Assembly: GCA_964644555.1 (NCBI GenBank)
Contig: CAZXWI010000014.1
Location: forward strand, 1-24,575
DNA from: RUG14186 sp964644555
Lineage (GTDB): Bacteria; Bacillota; Clostridia; Eubacteriales; Anaerofustaceae
Direction of reading: 5' to 3'
Length of the DNA: 24,575 nucleotides
A program made the translations under genes and the position numbers. The notes beneath the pieces were generated by a model. It saw only the letters and a program-made list of their open reading frames with translations, was not told the DNA's origin and searched no databases. Of the stretch, positions 16,298 to 23,402 are shown in pieces (within the stretch, counting starts at the first letter, position 1; each line of letters opens with the position of its first letter).

Positions 16298-16756
16298 ATT
16301 AAACCAAACGGAGTGATATGCGAATTAAATTGCAATATTGATGATATGAGTTCGGAATCCCTCGCATATGCACAAAATATTCTTTTGAAAAACGGTGCTT
16401 TAGATGTGTTTTTCACACCGATATATATGAAAAAAAACCGCCCTGCACATTTGTTAAATTGCATTTGCAAAGTTGAAGATGCCGATAAAATGGCAGAATT
16501 GATACTACGCCACACCACATCGTGGGGAGTCAGAAAAAAAGAGTACGAGCGCTACACCATGGATAGGCAATTTACGCTCGTTCCTACAAAATACGGAGAA
16601 ATTACGGTGAAGTTCGGAAGTATAGCCGGAGTGGAAAAGTTCAAAGTGGAATACGAAGAAGCCGCAAAAGCAGCGGAAGAGTTCGGAGTCGGTATAAACG
16701 AAGTTATAAACGAAGTCAACTCCGTATATCAAGAAAGCAAAAACAAGAATTATTAA
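16295..16756 (+). CDS. larC2: LarC2, C-terminal part of the nickel insertase
   Basis: A 153-residue second part of LarC. It carries the DUF111 C-terminal signature: ELNCNIDDMSSESLAY, NGALDVFFTPIYMKKNRPAHLL, and later TTSWGVRKKEYERYTMDR and YGEITVKFGS. The domain binds CTP and forms the LarC hexamer in the known structure. ATG 16295 has GGGGAG six bases upstream. The same frame opens from TTG 16253, but that codon lacks a ribosome binding site. Translation may be by re-initiation or by frameshift from larC1. No terminator was seen directly after it. Confidence 0.92.
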   Translation: MIKPNGVICELNCNIDDMSSESLAYAQNILLKNGALDVFFTPIYMKKNRPAHLLNCICKVEDADKMAELILRHTTSWGVRKKEYERYTMDRQFTLVPTKYGEITVKFGSIAGVEKFKVEYEEAAKAAEEFGVGINEVINEVNSVYQESKNKNY

Positions 16757-16834
16757 AAGATAACAGAATCAATCAAGTAAAAATAAGGCTTGATAATGCG
16801 TAAATTCAAATAATTAAGTAAAACGGAGGACATT

Positions 16835-17182
16835 ATGAGCGAAGAATTAAAAGAAATGCTCGGTGATTTAAAAGAAGATGCATCTGAATTATTTTCGGCA
16901 ATAAAAGATACTGTTGCAGACAGAGCCGATGATATCAAGGACGATGCAAAAGGAATATTTTCCGAATTAAAACAAAATGGAACACAGGCGCTAAACGAGG
17001 CAAAGGAATATGTTTCGGATAAAATCAACACGATAAAAAAGGAAGGTTTTACCGATGAAGTCAAATGCGAAATCAAAAAGGACATCAAAGAAGAAGTTCT
17101 CGACCCTGCTTCACAGGCATTAAAAGAAGCCAGAGAAAAGGTTGAGGAGATGTTTGATAAAGGCGAAGAGGAAAATAAGTAA
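16835..17182 (+). CDS. Small charged helical protein, YtxH/apolipoprotein-like
   Basis: A 115-residue protein made almost entirely of Ala, Asp, Glu and Lys, with an 11-residue-type amphipathic helix pattern (ELFSAIKDTVADRADDIKDDAK and following). There is no signal peptide, membrane helix or cysteine in a motif. Such sequences occur in stress-related YtxH-like and LEA-like proteins, but the composition makes similarity searches unreliable. A strong GGAGGA (16825-16830) precedes the ATG, and a TTGATA at 16790 may be part of its own promoter. A terminator follows within 10 bases. Function is unknown. Confidence 0.7.
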   Translation: MSEELKEMLGDLKEDASELFSAIKDTVADRADDIKDDAKGIFSELKQNGTQALNEAKEYVSDKINTIKKEGFTDEVKCEIKKDIKEEVLDPASQALKEAREKVEEMFDKGEEENK

Positions 17183-17190
17183 GTCATTCG

Positions 17191-17219
17191 AAAAGCCCCG
17201 TAGGGGGCTTTTGTTTTTT
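17191..17219 (+). terminator. Intrinsic terminator after the small helical protein
   Basis: AAAAGCCCC, loop GTAG, GGGGCTTTT (9-bp stem) followed by GTTTTTT. It ends the uvrB-lar-side plus-strand block. Confidence 0.92.
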
Positions 17220-17257
17220 GAGAAAAGATAAGAGATGATGATTGGGAGTTAATGAAT

Positions 17258-18127
17258 CTACTCCAGCACTCCCCTCAAATAATTCAATACTTTTTTCTTG
17301 TCCGCTGACCAAAGCGGTGCAATCAAGTCCTTTTTTGCACAATCTCCGGTAATTCTGTGAATAACCACATTGTGCGGCACTTTTTCAATGCACGATTTGA
17401 GTATACTCGCATACTCTTCCATACTCAAGCACTTGAACTTCCCTTTTTCATAATCATCGGCAAGACCTGTTCCTTTGATAACATATAGCATATGAAATTT
17501 CAGTCCATCGCTTCCTGCCGCCACGGCATACTCGGTGCTATGAACCATCATTTCCTCGCTTTCATCTGGCAGTCCCAAAATAATGTGCGTTATAACATTA
17601 ATTCCTATATTTTTGAGCCTTGCCACGGCATTTAAGTACACATCATTGGTATAGCCACGCCTTATATATTCTATGCTTTTTTCGTGCATGGTTTGAAACC
17701 CAAGTTCCACATACACTGGCTTTATCTCATTTATTTCACTTAGCAAATTTATGACATCATCACCCAAGCAGTCAGGGCGCGTGGCTATGGAAAGTGCCAC
17801 AATATCATCGGGGGCTATTGCTTGATGATATAATTCATCAAGGTGGCGAATTGGTGCATAGGTGTTGCTGAACGACTGAAAATATGCGATATATTTGCCA
17901 TTTTTGTTTTTACTTTCAACCCTTGCCTTGGCTCTTTCTATCTGCTCGAATACACTTTCGCAAGCTTTTTCGGCAAATTCCCCCGAACCCGATTCGGAGC
18001 AAAATATGCACCCACCGTAACCGATGGTGCCATCTCTGTTGGGGCAGCCGCACCCTCCGTCAAGGGCTAATTTATAAACCTTAGATCCAAATCTTTCTTT
18101 ATAATGCTCATTAGAACTTTTATACAT
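17258..18127 (-). CDS. TIGR01212-family radical SAM protein (YtqA type)
   Basis: A 289-residue radical SAM enzyme. The iron-sulfur cluster cysteines are in the family's pattern: GCGCPNRDG, then GGCIFC (Cys28, Cys40, Cys43; Cys26 is nearby). This wide CX11CX2C spacing is typical of the Elp3-like/YtqA subgroup. Later segments YIAYFQSFSNTYAP, SIATRPDCLGDDV, YVELGFQTMHEKSIEYIRRGY and HIILGLPDE fit the family. The substrate is uncertain; a tRNA or nucleic-acid modification role has been proposed for relatives. I start at ATG 18127 because AGAGG lies 7 bases before it; an ATG 63 bases upstream has no site and would cross the promoter. Confidence 0.88.
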   Translation of the reverse strand: MYKSSNEHYKERFGSKVYKLALDGGCGCPNRDGTIGYGGCIFCSESGSGEFAEKACESVFEQIERAKARVESKNKNGKYIAYFQSFSNTYAPIRHLDELYHQAIAPDDIVALSIATRPDCLGDDVINLLSEINEIKPVYVELGFQTMHEKSIEYIRRGYTNDVYLNAVARLKNIGINVITHIILGLPDESEEMMVHSTEYAVAAGSDGLKFHMLYVIKGTGLADDYEKGKFKCLSMEEYASILKSCIEKVPHNVVIHRITGDCAKKDLIAPLWSADKKKVLNYLRGVLE

Positions 18128-18151
18128 AATTAACCTCTGTTTTACCGAAAT

Positions 18152-18181
18152 AGTATAACACAACCGAAAGAATATTACCAA
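18152..18181 (-). promoter_or_regulatory. Candidate promoter of the radical SAM gene
   Basis: On the minus strand, TTGGTA (18176-18181) and TATACT (18152-18157) are separated by 18 bases. The start codon is 24 bases after the -10. Confidence 0.55.
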
Positions 18182-18218
18182 CTGAAGCAAAAATATGTGT
18201 TATTTTGTGAAAATAAGT

Positions 18219-18224
18219 TATAAT
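18219..18224 (+). promoter_or_regulatory. -10 element TATAAT upstream of the cyclophilin gene
   Basis: A perfect TATAAT lies 40 bases before the cyclophilin start. The matching -35 is weak (TGTGTT at 17 bases), so only the -10 is supported. Confidence 0.4.
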
Positions 18225-18264
18225 AAATTATTAAATGCTAAATGATTGAAAGGCAGATATAAAT

Positions 18265-18735
18265 ATGGTAATAATAAAAATCAAAGACGGTGGCGAAATC
18301 AAAATCGAACTCGATGAAAAGAACGCTCCCATCACAACGGAAAATTTTAAAAATTTGGTAAGCGAGGGCTTCTACGATAACCTCACATTCCACAGAATCA
18401 TATCGGGCTTCATGATTCAAGGAGGCTGCCCCCTCGGCAACGGCACAGGCGGAAGCGGCAAGAATATCATCGGTGAATTTTCATCTAACGGAATCGAAAA
18501 CCCGATCAAACACACTCGCGGCACTATTTCAATGGCAAGAGCCATGAACCCAAACAGCGCATCGAGCCAGTTCTTTATCATGCACGCAGATGCCGATTAT
18601 CTTGACGGCAATTATGCTGCATTCGGCAAAGTAGTAAGCGGTATGGAAGAAGTGGACAGGATAGCCAATGTTCCGACTGATATGGGCGACAGACCGCTTA
18701 CACCCGTTATTATAGAAAAAATAACATTAGAATAG
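18265..18735 (+). CDS. ppiB: Cyclophilin-type peptidyl-prolyl cis-trans isomerase
   Basis: A 156-residue single-domain cytoplasmic cyclophilin. It catalyses isomerisation of peptide bonds before proline during protein folding. Active-site features are LTFHRIISGFMIQGG (catalytic Arg44), NSASSQFFI and LDGNYAAFGKVVSGMEEVDRI. No signal peptide is present. An AAAGG lies 12 bases before the ATG. It is divergent from the radical SAM gene and followed 5 bases later by a membrane protein gene. Confidence 0.95.
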   Translation: MVIIKIKDGGEIKIELDEKNAPITTENFKNLVSEGFYDNLTFHRIISGFMIQGGCPLGNGTGGSGKNIIGEFSSNGIENPIKHTRGTISMARAMNPNSASSQFFIMHADADYLDGNYAAFGKVVSGMEEVDRIANVPTDMGDRPLTPVIIEKITLE

Positions 18736-18740
18736 AGTTA

Positions 18741-19589
18741 ATGAAAAAAGAAAGCATATTCAAAATTATAGCGGCTGGGTTTTTCTCGGCTTTGATGCTG
18801 TTTTCAACATCGGATACCGCTAACGAAGCCGAATATGAATATCTAAGCCCGAACACAATACAGCTTAATACCGCCTCAATTGAGGACGATGATTACGATG
18901 TGGTGAGTGAAGATGAATACAAGATGCTCATTAACCGAAACAAAAAGCTATCGGCAATACAGGCTGCACGAAATTTCCTGCTTTTGGGGATATCGTTTGT
19001 TTTAAGTGTTTCTGCAAAATTCATCTTGGATATGTTAGGCGAAATATTTAAAAAGTCGCTCGGTGCTTCATCGAATACGATAATTTCGTTTATTGCGGAT
19101 ATAATAGTAAATTTTGTCATAATCGCAATCTTGTTTGCAATAGCATACAAAATTTTCTACCCGAAAAAAAAGCTTAACGAACTCTTCACCATCAAAAACA
19201 TTCTGTATATGTTAGTTTTATCGGCAATAATAAAATTCGTTGAATATGCCCTCGGGCTTATATTTAAAAAGGCATATATCATAAACCAAATATTGCAATG
19301 CATATTTAATATTGCAGCAATAGGTTTTGTTTGGATAAAAACTTTCAATTTAAAAGGAGTTTTTGCCCCAAACTTAAAAAAAGCCTTGCATAGCACATAC
19401 GGCAAAAAGAGCTTAATCCTTTTCATATGTGCTAACATATCCGCTGTGGCGCTTAAAATATTTTTCCGAAATGTAAAGATAATTTCGGGATACATACAAT
19501 TATCGTTTGTATTTATTATCACATCATTCGTAATACTTTGCGGATATGGGATTCTGAAACCGAGGAAAAACATACTAATACTTAAATAG
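18741..19589 (+). CDS. Unrecognised polytopic membrane protein
   Basis: A 282-residue protein with a hydrophobic N-terminal segment (about 8-23) that may be a signal peptide. An Asp/Glu/Tyr-rich extracytoplasmic-type stretch (about 26-62) follows. Then come roughly six membrane helices (about 76-95, 113-139, 152-175, 184-203, 224-242, 247-272). Lys-rich loops mark the probable cytoplasmic sides. I do not recognise a family or a catalytic motif. It starts 5 bases after the cyclophilin stop and is 11 bases before the TSCPD gene, so all three are probably co-transcribed. Confidence 0.65.
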   Translation: MKKESIFKIIAAGFFSALMLFSTSDTANEAEYEYLSPNTIQLNTASIEDDDYDVVSEDEYKMLINRNKKLSAIQAARNFLLLGISFVLSVSAKFILDMLGEIFKKSLGASSNTIISFIADIIVNFVIIAILFAIAYKIFYPKKKLNELFTIKNILYMLVLSAIIKFVEYALGLIFKKAYIINQILQCIFNIAAIGFVWIKTFNLKGVFAPNLKKALHSTYGKKSLILFICANISAVALKIFFRNVKIISGYIQLSFVFIITSFVILCGYGILKPRKNILILK

Positions 19590-19600
19590 AGAGGACTTTT

Positions 19601-19861
19601 ATGAGATACAAATTCAGAACATCGGGCGTATGCGCTCAGCAAATAGAATTTGACCTGATCGAAGGCAAAATAAAGAATGTAAGTTTTTACGGAGGATGTA
19701 ACGGCAACTTAAAAGCCGTATCCATTCTCGTAGACGGAATGACACCGGAAGAAATATCCGAAAAACTTTTGGGAAATATTTGCGGAGTCAAAAACACCAG
19801 TTGTGCAGACCAGCTTGCAAAAGCAGTTATGCAGGCTAAAAATCAGGAAGAAAATATATAA
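19601..19861 (+). CDS. TIGR03905 family TSCPD-domain protein
   Basis: An 86-residue protein of the TSCPD domain family. Conserved cysteines lie at Cys11 (SGVCAQ), Cys33 (GGCNGN), Cys61 and Cys68 (TSCAD, in the position of the naming TSCPD motif). The domain also occurs at the C-terminus of some ribonucleotide reductases and is thought to bind a metal or nucleic acid; the stand-alone protein has no firm function. The gene has GAGAGGA before its ATG and a strong terminator after it. Confidence 0.88.
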   Translation: MRYKFRTSGVCAQQIEFDLIEGKIKNVSFYGGCNGNLKAVSILVDGMTPEEISEKLLGNICGVKNTSCADQLAKAVMQAKNQEENI

Positions 19862-19869
19862 AAACCATA

Positions 19870-19902
19870 AAAGTGCGGATAATTTCCGCACTTTACTTTT
19901 TT
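19870..19902 (+). terminator. Intrinsic terminator after the TSCPD gene
   Basis: AAAGTGCGGA, loop TAATT, TCCGCACTTT (10-bp stem), then ACTTTTTT. It separates this plus-strand unit from the convergent regulator gene. Confidence 0.92.
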
Positions 19903-19923
19903 ATACTTGATTGCAATCGTGGT

Positions 19924-20400
19924 CTATTTCATATTCTCCTCTGTTGTTTGTTCGTCTTTTTCAAGCATTGCGGCAATTTTCTCCAATGCTTTTTTATGTA
20001 TTCGATATAGCGTTCTCTCGCTGTAGCCGAGTTTTTCGGCAATAATGTGCCAAGCTATTCCCTGCAAATAACGCATATCCATAATCATTTGCACTGAAAT
20101 GTCATCAAGTGCAAAAATCATCTCTTGAATTTTCTTGTACTTTTTTTCGAATAAGATCAGCTTTTGCGCTATAGTGTCTTTCACCATTATGATTGCGCAA
20201 TACAGATTGTCCGTATTTTGCATACTTTGCGTTATCCTTGTTCCCAATTTGGCACTTTGCGGCATTGGCTTGTTTTTCGCTCTTTCTTCAAGCTGAGTAA
20301 GCCTGTTTTGTAAATTTTCTATGTAGATGCCTAAGCTTATCGCAGACATCATAAATTCTTTTGCGTTGTCTGTATTATTTTTATTAACATCTTTAGTCAT
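19924..20400 (-). CDS. Phage-type helix-turn-helix regulator (ArpU/RinA/DUF1492-like)
   Basis: A 158-residue protein with a helical N-terminal part (ENLQNRLTQLEERA, about 28-42) and a C-terminal sigma-70 region 4-like helix-turn-helix. The latter runs from MIMDMRYLQGIAWHIIAEKLGYSERTLYRIHKKALEKI (in pieces, about 110-147). The segment order is typical of phage late-gene activators of the ArpU/RinA type. No other phage gene is nearby, so it is an orphan: either a prophage remnant or a co-opted regulator. It has its own good promoter with a LexA-like box over the start of transcription. It runs towards the TSCPD gene, ending 62 bases from it. Confidence 0.78.
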   Translation of the reverse strand: MTKDVNKNNTDNAKEFMMSAISLGIYIENLQNRLTQLEERAKNKPMPQSAKLGTRITQSMQNTDNLYCAIIMVKDTIAQKLILFEKKYKKIQEMIFALDDISVQMIMDMRYLQGIAWHIIAEKLGYSERTLYRIHKKALEKIAAMLEKDEQTTEENMK

Positions 20401-20424
20401 ATCGCACCTCGCAGTACAGTATTA

Positions 20425-20436
20425 GAACTTTTGTTC
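20425..20436. promoter_or_regulatory. LexA-like operator GAAC-N4-GTTC
   Basis: GAACTTTTGTTC is a perfect match to the symmetrical core of the Gram-positive LexA (DinR) box. It starts 8 bases after the -10 of the regulator promoter, over the expected transcription start. It overlaps the 8-bp palindrome GTTCGAAC (20433-20440). LexA binding is inferred from the motif only. Confidence 0.5.
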
Positions 20437-20443
20437 GAACATA

Positions 20444-20472
20444 AATATACTACCTACTATCTATTTAGTCAA
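20444..20472 (-). promoter_or_regulatory. Sigma-A promoter of the phage-type regulator
   Basis: On the minus strand, TTGACT (20467-20472) and TATATT (20444-20449) are exactly 17 bases apart, both close to consensus. Confidence 0.8.
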
Positions 20473-20490
20473 TACCTTATTACTGACAAT

Positions 20491-20775
20491 TTACAAAAGT
20501 ATGTTTAAAATTATTATCAAAATCAATCCGGGAATTCCCAACAACCCCACAATGACACTGCTGAATATGCTTACACTTATCGCTATGCCAAATACCTCTA
20601 ATACGAATTTCAAAACAAGTAATGCTCCAAACCCCAACAAAGAATTAAAGATAAGCATTGCCAGAAGCTTTAACGGTGTACCGAAAATCTTAAATACAGC
20701 AAGCCCCAGCAATAATAAAAGCAGCAATGTAACAAAATATGCACTCAAACTTAATGAACTTATTCCACTGCCCAT
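20491..20775 (-). CDS. bofA: BofA family (pro-sigma-K processing inhibitor-like) membrane protein
   Basis: A 94-residue protein with three hydrophobic segments (about 9-28, 32-60, 66-94). The C-terminal pattern ISVSIFSSVIVGLLGIPGLILIIIL matches the BofA ending. In B. subtilis, BofA sits in the mother-cell membranes around the forespore and holds the SpoIVFB protease inactive, which delays sigma-K activation. An ideal AGGAGGTG lies 6 bases before the ATG. It is not beside recR and the YbaB gene as in many Bacillota. In some Clostridia BofA-type proteins occur without a clear SpoIVFB, so the role here is inferred. Confidence 0.85.
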   Translation of the reverse strand: MGSGISSLSLSAYFVTLLLLLLLGLAVFKIFGTPLKLLAMLIFNSLLGFGALLVLKFVLEVFGIAISVSIFSSVIVGLLGIPGLILIIILNILL

Positions 20776-20792
20776 TTCACACCTCCTTATTA

Positions 20793-20812
20793 ATTATATG
20801 TAAAATTATATG
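20793..20812 (-). promoter_or_regulatory. Repeated CATATAAT before bofA, sigma-E-like -10 candidate
   Basis: On the minus strand CATATAAT occurs twice in direct repeat (20805-20812 and 20793-20800), resembling the sigma-E -10 CATACAAT. A TTGACA also exists further upstream, but its spacing to a -10 is too long. Weak evidence. Confidence 0.25.
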
Positions 20813-20882
20813 AATTTGATTTATCCATATAATAAAGCTTTTCAAATGATTAATTTGTCAAAATATGGTAAATTTCGCATAA

Positions 20883-20920
20883 AAAAAGCACTTTGCCGAA
20901 ATATATCGGCAAAGCACCTT
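20883..20920 (-). terminator. Intrinsic terminator of the lysine-type ABC importer operon
   Basis: On the minus strand, CTTTGCCGA and TCGGCAAAG form a 9-bp stem with a 6-base loop, followed by TGCTTTTTTT. It lies just past the ATPase gene. Confidence 0.9.
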
Positions 20921-20934
20921 TAATAATAATTGAT

Positions 20935-21675
20935 TTAGTTGTGTAATATCCTCGATAAGAATTCTCTTGTTCTCGGATTTTCAGGATTATTGAATATTAC
21001 CTCGGGAGTATTTCGTTCTGCAATAACGCCTTTATCCATGAATATAACGCTGTTTGATACATCTTTGGCAAAACCCATTTCGTGAGTAACAACAAGCATT
21101 GTAAGACCGGTTGTTGCAAGCTCTCTCATTATTTTAAGAACTTCTTCAACCATTTCCGGGTCAAGCGCACTGGTCGGCTCGTCAAACAAAAGCACCTCCG
21201 GATTCATGGAAAGTGAACGAGCTATAGCAACACGCTGTTTCTGACCACCGCTTATCTGACGGGGCTTTGCATTGGCGTATTGAGCCATTCCCACGCTCTC
21301 AAGATGCTGCATGGCAATTACCTCAGCATCCTTTTTATTCATTCCCAAAACTTTTACCTGACCGATAACGCAGTTTTGCAAAACGGTATAGTTATTGAAA
21401 AGGTTGAACTGCTGAAATACCATGCTGACTCCTGCTCGGTATCTGGAAATATTGTTTTCCTTGCTTTGAATATCTACTCCGTTATAGAGGATAGTGCCGC
21501 TTGTCGGGGTTTCCAAAAGGTTGATGCAGCGAAGCATTGTGCTTTTGCCGCTTCCGGAAGAGCCGATAATGCTTATGATTTCGCCTTTTTTTACATCAAA
21601 GCTGATGTCTTTTAAAACTTCGTTCTCACCGAAATTTTTCTTTAAATTCTGTATTTGTAAAACATTTTCACTCAT
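20935..21675 (-). CDS. Polar amino-acid ABC importer, ATP-binding subunit
   Basis: The 246-residue ATPase of a GlnQ/ArtP/HisP-type importer, on the cytoplasmic face. Walker A is GSSGSGKST (38-46), Q-loop MVFQQFNLFNNYTVL, the ABC signature is ISGGQKQR, Walker B is VLLFDEPTSALDPE and the switch His is in VVTHEMGFA. Length is normal. It is the last gene of the operon, 4 bases after the permease. Its regulation by a lysine riboswitch upstream of the first gene points to lysine as substrate. Confidence 0.93.
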   Translation of the reverse strand: MSENVLQIQNLKKNFGENEVLKDISFDVKKGEIISIIGSSGSGKSTMLRCINLLETPTSGTILYNGVDIQSKENNISRYRAGVSMVFQQFNLFNNYTVLQNCVIGQVKVLGMNKKDAEVIAMQHLESVGMAQYANAKPRQISGGQKQRVAIARSLSMNPEVLLFDEPTSALDPEMVEEVLKIMRELATTGLTMLVVTHEMGFAKDVSNSVIFMDKGVIAERNTPEVIFNNPENPRTREFLSRILHN

Positions 21676-21679
21676 CGCA

Positions 21680-22441
21680 CTATTTCTCCACCACTATAGT
21701 CGAACGGCTGTCGGACTGAGAGCCGGTAATAACATATGTATCGCTTCCGTCCATTTTCTTTTCCAGATAGCGTAAAAGTCTGGTTACCGTGAATGTAAGC
21801 ACAAAATAAATTACTGCGATAATAAGGAATACTTCGAAGTATTTAAAATATGTACCTGCTGCGGATTTACCTGCAAAGAACAATTCGAATACGGATATTA
21901 CGCTTAGTACGGAACTGTCCTTAATATTTACGACAAATTCATTGCCTATTGAGGGCATGATATTTCTGATTGCCTGCGGAAGAACTACATTTATCATGCA
22001 CTGCCAATGGGTCATGCCGATTGAAAGCGCACCTTCCATTTGTCCGTTATCTATTGAGATGATACCGCCTCTTATGATTTCCGCCATATACGAACCCGTA
22101 TTTATGGATACGATGAACACTGCGGCAACCATTTTGTCGATATTGACGTTTTGGAACAATCCATAGTAAATTACCATTGACTGAACTATCATAGGTGTGC
22201 CTCTGAATATTTCAATGTATACACTGAAAACAAACTGCACAGCTTTTATCAATACTTTCTTTATTGCGGAATCGTTTTGATGAACTTCTATTGTTTTAAC
22301 CGTTGCCACCAACAGACCGATAAGAAAACCTATCAATGTACCGATTATGGCAATTATCATTGTGTTTTTGATGCCGACTAAGAAAAGCGGCATATATTCT
22401 TCCAGCAGGTAAAATACCCACCCCCAAAATGTTTGAGGCAT
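21680..22441 (-). CDS. Polar amino-acid ABC importer, permease subunit
   Basis: A 253-residue permease of the HisM/GlnP family, with about five membrane helices from residue 17 to 228. Segments include MPLFLVGIKNTMIIAIIGTLIG, the family stretch YIEIFRGTPMIVQ and GSYMAEIIRGGIISID. The cytoplasmic EAA-loop region (GALSIGMTHWQCMINVVLPQAIRNIMPSIGNE, in pieces) contacts the ATPase. Only one permease gene is present, so it probably works as a homodimer. It lies 29 bases after the binding protein gene. A charged, non-conserved tail follows the last helix. Confidence 0.93.
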   Translation of the reverse strand: MPQTFWGWVFYLLEEYMPLFLVGIKNTMIIAIIGTLIGFLIGLLVATVKTIEVHQNDSAIKKVLIKAVQFVFSVYIEIFRGTPMIVQSMVIYYGLFQNVNIDKMVAAVFIVSINTGSYMAEIIRGGIISIDNGQMEGALSIGMTHWQCMINVVLPQAIRNIMPSIGNEFVVNIKDSSVLSVISVFELFFAGKSAAGTYFKYFEVFLIIAVIYFVLTFTVTRLLRYLEKKMDGSDTYVITGSQSDSRSTIVVEK

Positions 22442-22470
22442 TTTCTACTCCTTAATGTATGTTAATGTGA

Positions 22471-23292
22471 TTATTCGCTCAAAGGCTGATTTGCAACAGC
22501 TTCGTCCATGAGCTGCTGACGAGTATCTGCATCGATTGTAAGAAGAACTGCATCGATTTTGTCTTTAAGGTCGCTTCCCTTTTCGATACCTACAGAAATT
22601 GCAACGTCTTCTTCGCTTGCAACGAATCCGTTACCTTCGCTGAATTCAACATATGTGATATCGGGGTTTGCTTCCATTGCTGAAACAGCACCCGGTTTTT
22701 CGGAAACATAACCGTCGATTTTGCCGCTTGTGAGGGCTACTATCATTGCAGGGAATGTTTCCATGGCATTTTCTTTAACAACTCCGGGAATCTGGTCGAT
22801 TACAGTGTAGTGGAAAGTATTGAGCTGACCTGTGATAACTGCACCGGAGAGGTCGTTAAGAGAAAGTGCATTTGCAAATTTGCTGTCTTTTCTTACAACA
22901 ACAACGAGTTCGCTTTCGTAATAAGGTGCTGTGAAGTCGATTGTTTCTTTTCTTTCTGCTGTCGGGCTCATACCTGCGATAATAGCATCAATATCACCGT
23001 TTTGCAAAGCGAGTGTAAGTCCGTCCCATTCAATCTTAACGATTTCAAGCTCCATGCCGAGTCCGTCTGCAATCATTTTGGCAATCTGAACATCGTATCC
23101 ATCGGCATATCCTACACCGCCGCTGATGGGAACTGTTCTGTCTGTTTCTTGTGTTTGTGTCCAGTTGTAGGGAGCGTAGTTACATTCCATACCTACTTTC
23201 AATACATTGTCATCTCCCTCGTCTTTGGGTGAGCAAGCTGCAAAGCTTACGATAAGCATGATGCACAAAAGTGCTGCAAGTAATTTTTTCAT
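22471..23292 (-). CDS. Lysine-type ABC importer, substrate-binding lipoprotein
   Basis: A 273-residue lipoprotein. The signal peptide ends in a lipobox with lipidation at Cys20 (SFAAC), so it is anchored outside the membrane. The rest is the SBP_bac_3 domain of polar amino-acid binding proteins: LKVGMECNYAPYNW, GYDVQIAKMIADGLG, FTAPYYESELVVVVRKDS and VGIEKGSDLKDKID. The IAGMSPTAERKETIDF signature is typical of the family and places substrate-binding residues near 110-120. GGAGAG precedes the ATG. Lysine specificity is inferred from the riboswitch in its leader; related proteins take arginine, histidine or cystine. Confidence 0.93.
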   Translation of the reverse strand: MKKLLAALLCIMLIVSFAACSPKDEGDDNVLKVGMECNYAPYNWTQTQETDRTVPISGGVGYADGYDVQIAKMIADGLGMELEIVKIEWDGLTLALQNGDIDAIIAGMSPTAERKETIDFTAPYYESELVVVVRKDSKFANALSLNDLSGAVITGQLNTFHYTVIDQIPGVVKENAMETFPAMIVALTSGKIDGYVSEKPGAVSAMEANPDITYVEFSEGNGFVASEEDVAISVGIEKGSDLKDKIDAVLLTIDADTRQQLMDEAVANQPLSE

Positions 23293-23321
23293 TTTATTCT
23301 CTCCTTTTATTTTTATTAAGC

Positions 23322-23340
23322 TGCGAAATGATTTTTCGCA
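23322..23340 (-). repeat. Small inverted repeat between leader terminator and ribosome binding site
   Basis: TGCGAAA and TTTCGCA form a 7-bp stem with a 5-base loop. It lies after the leader terminator and about 15 bases before the binding-protein ribosome binding site. No U-tract follows. Role unknown. Confidence 0.4.
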
Positions 23341-23371
23341 AATAACAAACGGCAGGTCTATCGCCTGCCGT
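23341..23371 (-). terminator. Riboswitch-controlled intrinsic terminator in the importer leader
   Basis: On the minus strand, ACGGCAGG and CCTGCCGT form an 8-bp GC-rich stem (23349-23371), followed by TTGTTATTT. The loop CGATAGA can pair with CTATCG at the 3' end of the riboswitch P1 helix, giving a clear terminator/antiterminator switch. Confidence 0.75.
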
Positions 23372-23402
23372 AAATGAAAATAAACAAATTATCAAATTCG
23401 GA

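Noticed and set aside
18128..18190. N-terminal extension of the radical SAM protein
   Set aside because: The extra 21 residues are hydrophobic and unlike the family, lack a ribosome binding site and would overlap the likely promoter.
19924..20400. Prophage or integrative element around the phage-type regulator
   Set aside because: No integrase, terminase or attachment repeats; flanking genes are chromosomal and have their own terminators.
23322..23340. Second terminator in the importer leader
   Set aside because: 7-bp stem lacks a U-tract on the transcribed strand.
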